Of a stretch of 64,000 bases of DNA, positions 1-10,855 are shown one piece after another. The translations under genes were made by a program, and so were the position numbers. The DNA is taken from positions 33,676,838 to 33,740,837 of the forward strand of contig NC_049901.1 of NCBI RefSeq assembly GCF_001411555.2, in the 5' to 3' direction. The stretch's first letter is position 1; every line of letters begins with the position of its first letter. Source of the DNA: Juglans regia. Taxonomy: Eukaryota > Streptophyta > Magnoliopsida > Fagales > Juglandaceae. Below the pieces are notes generated by a model. It saw only the letters and a list, made by a program, of their open reading frames with translations, did not search any database and was not told where the DNA came from.

Positions 1-1518
1 AATTGGAAAAAAAAAAAGGGGAAGAAAACGTCTATACAACACTCACACACTGCGGCATGTACTTGAATCAAACCCAGGAGGCAGATTTCCACTCAAGATA
101 GGCTCTATCTGCAAAATAAAAATGTAAAAAAGCAGGAAACCAAAAAAGAAGAAGAAACCCTAAAGAAAAATATCTCCACTCCTCTCAGGAATCTTCATGA
201 ATATATGAAAAATATATTAAGAACTAAAGAATGAAACACGCAAACAACTGATGAAAAAACATGTAAAACTCTAGCTTGAAATGCGCATCAAAACCAAAAA
301 AATAGTTAAAAAAACAATAAATACCCTTTGCATCCTCAAAACTGTCATCCCTTTAGCAGTGTGGTACACAAACTACCATTTAGACATATTGTACCCTCAA
401 ATCACCACTACTTTTTTTTAATCTTTCCCTCTTTGTTACGTAAACACCACTCATGCAACCTTCCTACTTGCTTAAGTAAACACATAAAATCACTAACGTT
501 AAAGGGCAAAAAAGGTTAGCACTAAACGAAGGATACAGGTGAATTCTTAACGTTCTTCAGTCTTCTTTGAATCTTTGGGCTCATGATACGCACCAGCATA
601 GAACTACATTGTTATGTGCCTGACTTGAAACGGGTCGTTTGGTGAAGCAGTTCTTCTCAATCTCAACCAATAAGCAAATCAGCGTTTCATTAAGAAGCAA
701 GGGTACAAAGGGGAATCGGGTGTGTTGGTATCACGGGACGCTGCTGTTTAGGAGAAATTCTAGAAGTAGCAATCTGTTTGGCAAGATTCCAGAAAATATG
801 TAGTGATTTCCATTTTTTTTACTTTTTTTCGGTTAGAAGTGTGGGAGCAGGAAGAGAGAGATTATCGTCTATCTTGTAAAACCCTGAAAACCCTTTTGGA
901 GGTTGGATTGCCTCGAATCAATCCCAAGCTTGACAGTGAATGAGTCTTTTTCGATTATTTTCCAGCTCTTGTTAAATATCCTTTGAATTGTTAACATTTT
1001 TTTTTTTTGATAATTAATTTTTACCATTTTCCGAGAGGCTGCTTACATACATCTAGCGATAAATAAACAAAAAACGGCGGACAGCAACATAGAACAAGAG
1101 TCTTAAAAGTATGCAGTCCCTTTATTAAACTGCAATTAATATATGAAATTCTCAGCCTGTGCACGCCCGGATTAGTCGGAACTTTGTTCATACTCGGTCC
1201 CAACAAAAAAAAATATATGAAGTTTTCCTGATTAAGGGGAAAAAACAAAGCTTCTTTGGCTTTCCACGTCTGAGGGAAAACGTGTCATGTATTATCAAAT
1301 CCCTCCGGATAGGGAGAAAAAATTTTGTAAAAAAGAAAAAAAAAACCTAAACAGTAATTAATCTTTCCTGCAAAAAGAAAAAAGCAAACGAAATTTGATG
1401 AACGAATGATGCCACCTAAACTCAAATAATACTATATCCCAATCTCCTATGTGTCAATTAAAATGAAATTTATCAAAACTAAGAAACCCCAATTGGGAGC
1501 AAAGGAGATAAACGGAAC
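1..1518 (-). other. Intron 1 of the UBP1-like gene (continues past the left edge)
   Basis: AT-rich sequence downstream, on the minus strand, of the exon at 1519-1605. The splice donor is at 1518-1517 and reads CAG|GTTCCG. I looked for the next expected exon, which in this family starts the first RNA-recognition motif, and saw none, so it should lie beyond position 1. The stretch holds a truncated SINE-like 3' end near 1150-1215 and a poly-T run near 998-1009. Nothing else is recognisable. Confidence 0.5.
1150..1215 (+). repeat. SINE 3' fragment
   Basis: The segment contains the words GGATTAGTCGGAACTTTG and GGTCCCAACAAAAAAAAA. It matches the 3' end of the fuller SINE copies at 57458-57669 and 60613-60832 (GATTAGTCGGACTTGGGGC, then GGTGCCAACAAAAAAAA). 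The tRNA-related 5' half with A and B boxes is missing, so this is a 5'-truncated copy. It lies in the UBP1-like intron, antisense to the gene. Confidence 0.55.
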
Positions 1519-1605
1519 CTGAGGGGCTGTGGCCGCCAAGAGTGCAGGGTGGTGGTACAGTGACTGCTGCATCATCGCCTGCTGTTTGAGCCTCTGCGGT
1601 TGCAT
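1519..1605 (-). CDS. UBP1-like: UBP1-like oligouridylate-binding protein, first coding exon (partial gene)
   Basis: The minus strand reads ATG at 1605 followed by 29 codons beginning MQPQRLKQQAMMQQSLYHH and ending ...LLAATAPQ. A GT donor follows exactly at a codon boundary. The Q-rich start, the SLYHHPALLA segment and the exon end after 'APQ' match what I recall of the N-terminus of plant UBP1 proteins. These are three-RRM nuclear and stress-granule proteins that bind U-rich sequence and affect pre-mRNA splicing and mRNA stability. All three RRMs would be encoded off the left edge, so the identification rests on this short exon only. A CT-rich leader lies upstream (higher coordinates), which is typical of a plant 5' UTR. 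An unrelated Q-rich N-terminus is possible but less likely, given the splice site and the word order. Confidence 0.68.
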
Positions 1606-1870
1606 CTTTCACAGGTGGTTGGGATTATTGAAGGTTAATTCTAGGGTTTGGGTTTCGATCGAACAAAAAACGGAAACAAATTAAAAAGGAAAAAAAAAAA
1701 CGGAAGAAGGAGAGAAAGAAAAACGAAAAAAGAAAAACCCCCGAAAGAGAGGGCGAGAACGAAACAACGACGAAGATAATAGGGGGGAAGAGACTCCGAT
1801 AGAGTTTTGAGTAAAAAGGGGAGCCACGGAGTCACGGACACGGGTTGGGTTTCACTGTTTTTCAGCAATA
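1606..1870 (-). promoter_or_regulatory. Probable 5' UTR / core promoter of the UBP1-like gene
   Basis: Read on the minus strand this stretch is pyrimidine-rich (long T/C tracts such as CTCTCTTTCGGGGGTTTTTC), ending in an AACCCTAGAATTAACC segment just before the ATG. Plant leaders often look like this. The long open frame across it is low-complexity Phe/Leu/Ser and is not a gene. No clear TATA box was identified. Confidence 0.4.
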
Positions 1871-2142
1871 AATATTAAATACTGTTTTACATTTTAAATT
1901 TTGATCATATTTTAAATCATTTTTATTAGTATTAATTAAATAAGAAATATTTAAAATATGATTAAAAAAATAGCATTAATATTTCATAATCAAAAAATAA
2001 AATAAAAAACACAAATAAAGTAAATTGTGATGGCCAGTTTTTGTCTGTATTAGGTCATAATTGAGCTCTTAAGACCATAAATGGGCTCTTTAAGCCAACT
2101 TCTAAGCCTTTTAAATTCGAGTTGTGCTACACAGAAACCTCA

Positions 2143-2267
2143 CACTCTGCACACCCACTTAAAAACATATGATTTTATTTTTTTATCCTCATATTTCATA
2201 TTGAATTAATATGAAATATGAGGATAAAAAAGTAAAATCATATGTTTTTAAGTGGATGTGCAGGGTG
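2143..2267. mobile_element. Foldback MITE (near-perfect palindrome)
   Basis: Left arm 2143-2202 and right arm 2209-2267 are inverted copies of each other with only a few mismatches, separated by about 6 bases. Shared words include CACTTAAAAACATATGATTT and, inverted, AAATCATATGTTTTTAAGTG. Such a structure would form a ~59-bp hairpin in single-stranded DNA or RNA. No coding capacity and no clear target-site duplication were seen. Confidence 0.75.
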
Positions 2268-2549
2268 GGGTTTATATTTAGAATTTTTCTTTAAACCCAA
2301 AATTATGTTCTATTATACCTAGTTTGTAATAAATATGTTTTAAGAAGTTGCTTATAAAAAAATAATTTTTTTAAAGTCTAAATCCAGGCTCACAAGTTTT
2401 AAGTTTAAATGTAGGCTTGTCAACTCATAAGTTTTAGGCTCACAAGTTTTAAGTCTCATATTCACAAGTCAAGTTGACAGCTCCTCTCTACAACATGTTT
2501 AAAAAATACAAAAACCCAAGTCAATAATAACAAATGAAAAATATTATAA

Positions 2550-3139
2550 ACACAAAAAGATCTCACACACTGATGTGGCACATATCTTATTCTTCTTCTT
2601 TTCTCTCTCTTTTCTCCCCCTCCACGATGCCTCTCCCCTCCTCCCCCTTACCCCCTCCCTTTTTCCAACCCCTCCCCGCCCCCTCAGTTCGATCAAGAGA
2701 AGAGACGCCTTGTGGCGCCACGCCGCAGTGGTTTTTGGCTTAGCAATCACAGCCTCGTCTACTACACCATGCACGGCAAGGTGCACCCAAACCAGTTGAC
2801 TAGCTGGCGGTCGCCATTTGGACTGCCGACGGTTTCTAGCTTTGCAACCACGGCCCCCGTCCACTAGGGTCATGAGCAGTGGCCCTGTGAGCACCACTAT
2901 GTGTACAAGAAAACTGCACCATGCACAACAAAGGTGAAGGGCGCCGTCGGCGAGTGGCGAGGAAGGTGAGGGGTGCGGCAGCGGCGGCATGGGGAGGAGG
3001 GGAAAGGCACGGGGAGAAAGGGAGAGGAAAAAAAGAAGAAGAAGAAGAAGAAAGAGGAAATGTAGGGGAGAAGTGAGAAAAAATAGGAAAAAAAATGACA
3101 CGTGGCACACTAATAGTGTGTGTGGGATTTTTTTTGTGT
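2550..3139. mobile_element. Long-TIR non-autonomous DNA transposon (MULE-like?)
   Basis: The ends are inverted copies over about 100 bases. The left end runs ACACAAAAAGATCTCACACA...TGTGGCACATATC, then CTTCTTCTT and polypyrimidine. The right end is the same sequence inverted (GAAGAAGAAG..., GTGTGTGGGATTTTTTTTGTGT). The interior is GC-richer and antisense open frames across it are low complexity. Long TIRs suggest a Mutator-like element, but a 9-bp target duplication was not found, so the superfamily is uncertain. Confidence 0.6.
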
Positions 3140-3175
3140 CTCTAGCAGGCCTCATAATAAATACACTAATAAAAG

Positions 3176-3800
3176 TAGAGGTATCAAATCGTGTTAACGA
3201 ATCGTATTCGTGGTGTCAAGGCATGTATATTGTACTATATGGGTTAACCCGAACACGACCCATTAAGCTTATCGTGTCAAAATCTCAAACCTTAACACAA
3301 CCCATTAACATAACATATTGTATCGTGTCAACCCGTTTTGACCCATTAGTGAAATACTATAAAATAGGTTAACATGACACAACCCGACCCATTTCAACAC
3401 GTTTATGTAAATGGGTTGAAGATACCCGAAATTAACATGTTTGACCTGATTGAGTTTAGCATAATTTTATATAAATATTAAAATCACAATATCTATAAAA
3501 AAATATATAAAACTGACTAAAAGTCCAAAATTACAATCCAAACAATAAAAATATCAAAATTAAAATTCCAAAAATTTTACTTTTAGGTATAAGGGTATAA
3601 TTATAATTTTAACTTTCTTAACGGATCATAACCGGTTATAACGGGTCAAAACGATTATTATCAACCCATTAAGCAATCGTGTCTTAACGGGTCAACTGAT
3701 TTTGACCCGAACCCATTAAGACTAAACTCAAACCCGTTATTTTCATGTTGTGTCGTGTTCGTGATGGATTAACAGGTCGTGTCACATATTATCACCCCTA
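3176..3800. mobile_element. hAT-like non-autonomous element
   Basis: The element starts TAGAGGTATCAAATCGTG and ends ATTATCACCCCTA, so the ends read TAGAGGTR / TAGGGGTG inverted. It is flanked by AATAAAAG (3168-3175) and AATAAAAA (3801-3808), an imperfect 8-bp target duplication (7 of 8) as hAT insertions make. The interior is full of the words AACCCGTT, GACCCATTAA and CGTGTCAACC in both orientations, a pattern known from plant hAT-type repeats. It has no transposase. Confidence 0.68.
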
Positions 3801-3970
3801 AATAAAAATAACAAGCTAAATATAATGCACAATAACATCATACAACATGAGAATGATATTATATATTTATATATATATATATATATATCTCAAACAATTT
3901 TCATATTCGATATTCATACGTCTACGGAACTACAAACGATTCTATTAAGATGAAAGTAGAATACACAAGC

Positions 3971-4400
3971 CACTACAAGAAAAAGGAGTTTTTGCCGCAA
4001 CATAAACTCGCCGGAAAAAGATTAAAAATCGCCGCAAATATGTATTTCCAGGGAATTTTATGCTTCACGAGATGGTCGTTGTTAAAGTTCTCAAAAAACG
4101 TTGTTGTAGAGATTTTTAAAAATTGTCGAAAATAATTGCTTATTTGTGGCGATATTTGTCGCCAGAATATGTGTGAATAAAGCCGAACATGTTTTTAAAT
4201 GGTTAACACTGCCAGAAATACTATTGAAACTCACGGGAAATAGTTTTATTGTGGGAAATAGTATTTGCAGTGCTTTATTTGTGCAGAAAAAGATTACTAC
4301 CGTCGATATGTATTGTGGAGAATAAACATTTGCCATAGTTCCCCAGCACAAAGTTGTCTATTTCCATAGTTCCCCACCACAAAGATGTGTTCAACCTTGG
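3971..4400 (+). mobile_element. CACTA-like transposon terminus (left end)
   Basis: Begins CACTACAAGAAAAAGGAG, the classic terminal word of plant CACTA (En/Spm) elements. Subterminal TTGCCGC, CGCCGGAAAAAG, ATCGCCGCAAAT, GGCGATATTTGTCGCC and related motifs follow, as transposase-binding arrays do. No transposase is encoded nearby. The likely other half, with similar CGCCGCAAA motifs, is at 25590-26020 beyond the inserted LTR element. Confidence 0.65.
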
Positions 4401-5790
4401 TGATCTCATGTCTCAACTTGAGAAATGTTTGTAGGCAAATCGAAAGAGGGACAAAACCAAGAATAAAGTCAATAGAAAAGTTTTGAAGGCTTGATTAATA
4501 TTGACAATGATATTACGAGATAAGAAAATTAAGAAAAATGGGGAGTGAATGGGAAGGAGTCACCTAAGCATCTACCAAATAATTGAAAATCTTGTACTCA
4601 AACTAGAAGTGATAAAATCAGTACGACATAAACTCTACACTAAAAAAAGAAAGTTACAACATTGGAATTAGGTAAAAAAAACCACTTTGTAACTTGCTAG
4701 CCAAAGGAAAAAAGTAAGCTAATATGTTTGGCAGCTAACAAAAGTTTAAAAAGCTCCCTAATACAGGTTGACTATTTGCCGATATATTAGATGCCTCAAA
4801 TGTTTCTGATGTTTCAGACTCGCCCTTTGTTAAAAGTGAAAACCAAAGAGGTGAGAAAACATGTATAGGATTACGAAATAGAAGCAATAGTCAAATAATG
4901 ACCAGTCCATAGAGTATTTTAAACATCCCATATATGGTGGGGATGTGGATGGGTCAGCGGGCCAGAACAAGTTAAAGAGTAAAAACTAGTTTTAGAGACC
5001 TTGACTACTAAATTGGTAACTATTTTTCTCTTGCATATTATTTAGGAAGTAACATTCCTAAAATAGAAAAGACCAACACTAGTAAGTCTGGCATGAAAAA
5101 GTAGAAAAGACAGCAGCATAATACAGGTTTTTTTCATAATAAAATCAATTTTAATGACCAAATACATGAACCATTAATATCAGTTTTCCTAATGTTTATA
5201 CCACCTAAAGTAGTCAAGTTTTCTAGACTGAATAAAAAATTGTTCTAAAGCATCAATCAGTCAAGGTTAGTTTAGGGCCCACTCACTTGGGCTAATATGC
5301 ATTGCAGTTGCTTAATTGCAGAAAAAATTTGAACTCTCCTTAAAAGTGACTAAGTCAAAATGATTAGATCTGTATGGAAGTTTTTCCTTCAATGGTGATT
5401 TGGCAGTGTCAAGATTGCTAACAAAGAGCTCATAAAAACCCATTCCAAAAACCAACATCATAGTTCTAAAAAAATAGACATCTACAAGTGCAATGTAGTA
5501 GTAATTAATAATTTGAGTATACTAATAGAGAACAATGAAAAATGACCATGAGGGGATTTATGGGCTGAAAGAAACCAAATTAGAATACAAGAAAATCTTC
5601 TAACACATATTTTGAGAAGCGGAACAAAGGCACAAATCTCATACCACTTGGAAGGACCAAATATGAAACACTACAGCATATATCAAGTAATAACGACTCT
5701 CAATGAATACACAAAAATATGAAAAGTTCAATGGAAAAGCACGAAAAAAAAAAATGAGCATAATTCTAAGAAAGAACCCTATAGAAAAGG
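4401..5790. other. Non-coding AT-rich stretch, possible body of the CACTA-like element
   Basis: No open frame of note and no recognised domain. Its end (5791-5812) is a 22-bp sequence found again exactly at 24114-24135 on the far side of the LTR element. That is consistent with this stretch and 24037-25400 having once been contiguous. Confidence 0.35.
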
Positions 5791-5816
5791 ATCAATGCAC
5801 TTAATCAAATTATAAT

Positions 5817-6407
5817 TGTAAGGTGTTTCCTCTGTCTTAGGCAAGCCTAAGAATTGACAACTAAGAGAATAAGAAATGAAGGCCCAGCCCTGGATGAATA
5901 GACTCTTCGACCCGATCCACGGTAGGCCCCCTTGGACGCAACCTCCATAAGGGAGCACACTATAGGGGGATGAGACTCGTCTTCCTGCAGACCACTCAAA
6001 CAACGTCCAACCCTTGAGTCCCTATCCGCATAATAGGCGGAAGTAAGGGGACCCTCGACGGACAACCAAGGACACTAGCAGGGTAAGGCTAATCGGGGAA
6101 CCACACTGCATTAATGGCACCACTACCCTAGCTACACGCCACATCAATGATGTTCTCGTAGACACAATTTGTCCCTAGACTCCCGGTATAAATAGCAACT
6201 TCTAGGTAAGAGAAATTCTCTATTATCTCTATACTCTCTCATTATTTACAAAATTCCAAGATACTCTACTAACTTTTGGCATCAGAGACTCTCTGGCCCT
6301 AAGGCCGCTCTCTTCTAGCTACCTTCTACTTCATTTTCACAAACCTAGTTCTGAAGACCTTAGTTGCTAGAACCTGCCCCAAAAGCGTACGAAACACGAC
6401 GTTAACA
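5817..6407 (+). mobile_element. 5' LTR of a degenerate Ty3/gypsy retroelement
   Basis: Starts TGTAAGGTGTTTCC and ends ACGACGTTAACA, followed directly by a primer-binding-like GTGGCGCTATCTGTGGGG. Inside it, TATAAATAGCAACTTC near 6187-6202 is a TATA box for the element's own promoter. The 3' two thirds (from about 6020) match 23567-24031, where the shared sequence stops after the same ACGACGTTAACA; that fixes the LTR 3' boundary. ATAAT precedes the LTR at 5812-5816. Confidence 0.65.
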
Positions 6408-6452
6408 GTGGCGCTATCTGTGGGGTCCTTATAGATCTTACGTGTACTTTGT

Positions 6453-7460
6453 ATGCCTACGACAACCCATTTCAGACAGCTCAGAAAAGACACAGAGGAA
6501 GCAATGGAAGCAAGACTGAAAGCTATAGAAGACTGGGTGACGAAGTTGACCGACGATGTGCAAAAACTGGAGCAAACATGGAGGAGGAGAGGAAGAACAT
6601 GCAAGACGAGCTCCACAATCTCAATCTCAAAGAGAAGTGGGCACATCATCATCGGTGGACCAACTTCTCACAAGCATTGGTCTACCTATACAGAAAAGGT
6701 AATGGTTGTGCCCTTACCACCAAAGTTCAGGGTCCTCACCATGGATATATACAATGGAGAGAGGGACCCCTTTTAGTACCTGGAAACCTTCAAGGCTCAC
6801 ATGACATTGCATGGTTTCCTAGGGGAGGTGGCATGTAGAGCGTTCCCACTAACCCTAAAAAGGCTAGTTCTGTAGACAGTTTTGGAGAGCTGGCTCGGCT
6901 ATTTTTGACCCAATTCATCTCAAGTCGAAAAGGCGACTCCTAGCAGTGTACCTCCTCACCATAAAGTAGGGAGAGGAGGAAAACCTAAATACGTATTTAT
7001 CTCGATTCATGACCGCCGATGACCAGGACTCCCGTGACGCTGTGAGAGTTTATGGACCAACTTTATTAACACCGAAGACACTCTTCGACCGACCTGTGTT
7101 TACCATCCAAGAGGTCGACACCTCCGCTGCTCGTGAAGACGATGATTGAAGCATTGTCCACCGCTACTGCACATACCACAGGTCCACCTTACACAACACC
7201 GAATATTGCTTCTCCCAACAAGATAGGAGGGAACATGTTGAACAAACAAGGCAATGTTATGCCCCTACTCGAAGACTGGAGCAGGAAAGTAGGGAAAGAT
7301 CGAGGGAAAATAGCACGGACTGAGTCGACTGAAGAAGAAGGGAAGAAAGTCCTCGGCAACAACCACCAGCATGAGGGTAGCAGCAAGATCGCTCCCGCTC
7401 ACCATCACAGGGGGACCTCCACTAGAGGGAATCTAGACCATAGCAGGAGGATTCGTAGGC
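6453..7460 (+). pseudogene. Ty3/gypsy gag, broken
   Basis: The open segment at 6453-6776 begins with a charged coiled-coil-like stretch (EEAMEARLKAIEDWVTKLTD). It then runs into VLTMDIYNGERDPF, the start of the plant retrotransposon gag capsid domain (PF03732 type). Continuing segments appear in other frames: a stretch ending in an HMTLHGFLGEVACRAFPLTL-like run, then LTQFISSRKGD, then SRFMTADDQDSRDAV near 6999-7040. At least two frameshifts or stops separate them, so no full gag can be made. It sits directly after the LTR and primer-binding site, as gag should. Confidence 0.72.
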
Positions 7461-7461
7461 A

Positions 7462-8066
7462 GTGACACTTCCTCCTCAAGTAGAAAGGAACACGCTAGGC
7501 AGGCTCAGTACCACGAGGTGTATTCGGTGGAATGCCACCCCATTAAGCACCAAAGGGTCAATCGACTTCGGTCATCTCCTTTGGGTTGACGAAGAAGGGG
7601 TCCTGTACCCCTACGATGATGTGCTGGTGGTGACCATGTTGGTCGCCAACTTCACCACCCTGAGAATCCTCATTGACAACGGGAGCTCCGCAGACATCCT
7701 ATTCTGGGAAACCTTCACCAGGATGGGAATAGATGTTGCCCGGCTGCATCCGGCCCCCATGCCACTGAAGGGCTTCTCTGAAAATATGGTTCATCTTGTG
7801 GGAACCATTGCGGTGTCAGTCCTCATGGGCAGTACCACCTGCACTACCTCAATCATGGTTGACTTTCTAGTGGTGAGACCTCATCGTCCTACAATGCCAT
7901 CATCGAAAGACCCACCCTCAGTAGCTTACGGCCTGTCACATCGACCTACCACCTTAAGATAAAGTTTTTGACTCCCTGTTAAGTAAGAAAAATTCGAGGC
8001 GAACAAGTCCTGGCGAGGGAATGCTATGTCCAGGAATTGAAGCAGAATGATGATGGGGTTATACCT
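7462..8066 (+). pseudogene. Ty3/gypsy aspartic protease region, broken
   Basis: The open frame 7462-7962 contains LRILIDNGSSADILFWETF, the active-site loop of the plant gypsy protease (D-N/T-G-S form), then PLKGFSENMVHLVGTIAVSV. Near 7880 the frame shifts by one base; the family's YNAII-RPTL continuation then follows in another frame up to about 8066. No reverse transcriptase, RNase H or integrase follows, so the element lost or never had most of pol. Confidence 0.78.
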
Positions 8067-8400
8067 CGGACGACCCCTCTAAGAGAGAGTATGTCATGCA
8101 CTGCTTGGAGAGCCCTAGCAGGCCTTAGTCTACGACTCGCTCTGCCATGCTCGAGGGGGAGTAGGAAGGTGCATCGTCTCAAAGGTAGAGGCAGAATGAG
8201 CGAAAGCTCCCTGGCTGAAGGCTCTATTTCCCCTTATTTTGTAATGCGTTATTTAAATACTATAAATTCTTGTTGTTTAATAAAAGACATGATTTTCTAG
8301 GATAGTGCAACACAACAACTTCGATTATCAACAAAACACCTACAAGTCGATCTACAATTAACATAATTTGCAATGACAAAAATCATTGCCAATTCAATGT
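8067..8400. other. Retroelement-internal stretch without coding signal
   Basis: Runs from the end of the protease remnant to the tandem repeats. It includes a CTCGAGGGGGAGTAGGAAGG segment and then AT-rich sequence. Position suggests a 3' untranslated part of the retroelement after loss of reverse transcriptase and integrase. Confidence 0.35.
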
Positions 8401-8410
8401 CTACCTAGTA

Positions 8411-9910
8411 CGTCAACGGGCGGGAGCGGGTTCAGTTTCAAACTACCCAAACAGCGTACCTCCTGTGGGATCAAAGGGTGAGCCAGGTCAAAGGCCAATC
8501 TACCCCTCCCAAGATGGAGAGCGGGTCCTCCCCCCCCTGACGGCCTGAACAATTTATCCCGACCCCCTATCGCAGCGAAAAGCAGACCAGCCACATTGTT
8601 GTCCAAAAAAGTTACCTCCCCCACGGGGTACCAAAGGGATGAGTACGCTAGAGGCTGCTTCATCTTCCCGCGGTGAAGTGCGGGCTAGCCCTTAGTAGCC
8701 CGAAGACAAAAACTTACATTCCTTGCGAGTGTCAACTGGCGGGAGTGGGTCCAATCACAAACTGCCAGAACAGCATACCTCTTGCAGGATCAAGGAGAGA
8801 GTTAGGCCGAAAGCAGCTCTACTCATCCCGCGATGGAGAGCAAATCTTGCCCCCACGGTGGCCTGAGCAACTTACCTCAACCTCCATTGCAACGAATAGT
8901 GGGCTGGCTCAGTGCTAGTGTGACCCAAAACTTACCTTCCCTGCGATATCAACGAGTGGGAGCGGGTTTAGTCTCAAACTAACCGAGCAGCTTACGTACC
9001 TCCCGCGAGGTCTAGGGGAGAGCTAGGCTAAAGGCCACCCAACCCCTCCCGGGATGGAGAGCGGGTCATGCCCCATCGGCAGCCTGAAAACCTTAGCCCA
9101 ACCCTTATCACAGCGAAGAGTGGACCAATCGCTGTTGAACTTACCACCCATACGGGCTACCAAAGGTATGAGTGTAATGCCTAAGGCTGCTTTATCCCTC
9201 CCGCGGCAGAGTGCGGGCCAGTCATCAGCTGTCCGAAGATGAAAACTTACCTTCCTCGTAAGCGACAACAAACGAGAGCGGGTCTAGTTGCAAATTGCCT
9301 AAAAACTTATCTCCTTGCGAGATTTAAAAGGATGAATCACACCTGAGACAACTCTACCCCTCCCGCGGAGGAGAGTGGGTCCAGCTCCCCCGGCGATCCA
9401 TATACTTACCCCGACTTCCGCTGCAAATGAAAAGTGGGTTCAGCGCCAGCCTGACCCAAATCTTACCTTTCCCTGCGATGTCAACAAGAGGGAGCTGGTT
9501 CAATCTCAGACTGCCCGAACAAATTACCTCATAGCGGGATAGTAGGGGTGAGCTGAGCTAGAGGCCACTCGAACCCTCCCGTGGAGGAGAGCGAGAGTCC
9601 AGCCTTTCGACTACCTGTATACCTACCCTGACTCCCATCATAGCAAAAGAGGTGGACTGGCCCCACGGTCGTCCGAAGAAGTTACCTCCTCAGGGAATCA
9701 AAGTGGTGGTTTGACTTGAGACATATCGACTTCTCCCTGATGGAGTGAAGGCCTAGTCTTTCGACTAACCGAAACAATAGGTGCACCACCTCGAAAGCCG
9801 AATAGCCTAGCTAAATAACAGACTACACGATAGAAATGCACAGCAGCGTCGCACACCTCGCTACAAACCCCCCTCCCCCCCGGCATCCGCCCCAACCCGC
9901 CCAACGGGAG
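8411..9910. repeat. Tandem array, alternating ~317/~218-bp units
   Basis: The start word (T)CAACNGGCGGGAGYGGGTYYA recurs at about 8411, 8728, 8948, 9264 and 9480, giving spacings of 317, 220, 316 and 216. Units share CTCCCGCGGNGGAGAGCGGG, ACTTACCTTCCYTGCGA and ACTGCCCGAACAA words. The alternation means the higher-order unit is about 535 bp. The array is GC-richer than its surroundings and lies just 3' of the gypsy gag-protease remnant, where Tat-type elements often carry hypervariable tandem repeats. The open frames across it are coincidental. Confidence 0.75.
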
Positions 9911-10319
9911 GGCCCAACCTCACCCCTGCTTACATGTTTATATATATATTATATTTATATATAAAAACATAAATATATATTTATATTTTACAAATTGTGT
10001 ACAGATAAATATATATTACAATTGGTTTGCTCACAAAGTATACACTAGCAAATTAAAAAACTAATACACTACAACTTACACAAAATATGCACTACCAAAT
10101 TAGTTTTTAAATTATAGTCGTATTTACAAAATTTAAATTTACAATTTGGGTCTAAAAATTTATTTTTAATCACTTTTGGACCTATAAATAATTTTTAAAC
10201 CTAGTGAAATGTAGTCTATTTTTTAAGTAGATATGAGGCGGAGCAGATTGGGAATTCACCCCATGCAGGGCGGGGGGCGGGCTACCCCGCACCGTGTGGT
10301 GCAAGTAGCACCCCTACTA
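9911..10319. other. AT-rich spacer between two parts of the GC-rich array
   Basis: Contains a TATATATTATATTTATATATA-type run at about 9940-10000 and no coding signal. It separates the array at 8411-9910 from two further copies of the same repeat at 10326 and 10568. Confidence 0.4.
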
Positions 10320-10855
10320 CACGTTGTCAACGAGTAGGAGTGGGTTTAGTTCCAAACTACCCGAATAAATTACCACCCCGTGGGCCAAGTCCTTCAACCG
10401 CCCCAAATATTGCACCAAGGAATGTTGACAGTAACAACCCAATAAAAGCAGCAAACAAATCACATCACAGGCTAGAAGGCCCAGGTTTGAGAACTCTAAG
10501 TCCTCCAAAGCTAATGATAAAGTTATAATGACATGTTTATCTTTCAATCAGGAATTAAGTATGCAATGTCAATGGGCGGGAGTGGGTCCAATTCCAAACT
10601 GCCCGGACGACCTACCTCCACGAAGCCCAAGGAGATGGGTCGAGCAAGAGGCCTTGTCTCCCCACAGGGAAGAGCGGGATCAGCCCCACAGCTACCCGAA
10701 TAACCTATCTCGGCCCCCATTGGAGCAAAAAGTAGCCCAGATTACTTATATTCAAACTCCACGACCACGGAGCTACTTGGAGGGGCACAAAGGCAGGTTA
10801 GCAAAATGCTTTCGTCCTCTACCCCCAAGGAGGCGACTGAAGTATCTCTAGCGCG
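10320..10855. repeat. Detached copies of the 8.4-9.9 kb repeat
   Basis: The repeat start word recurs at about 10326 (TCAACGAGTAGGAGTGGGTT) and 10568 (TCAATGGGCGGGAGTGGGTC), each followed by the CAAACTRCCCG and TACCNCC words of the main array. The first copy is interrupted by unrelated AT-rich sequence from about 10435 to 10560. Confidence 0.65.

Noticed and set aside
2544..3155. 203-codon minus-strand open frame
   Set aside because: Lies entirely across a long-TIR transposon. The protein is low-complexity Phe/Leu/Pro and Arg/Gly encoded by the inverted polypurine arms.
7462..7962. Host aspartic protease gene
   Set aside because: The DNGSSADILF loop, the preceding gag fragments and the LTR show it is retroelement protease.
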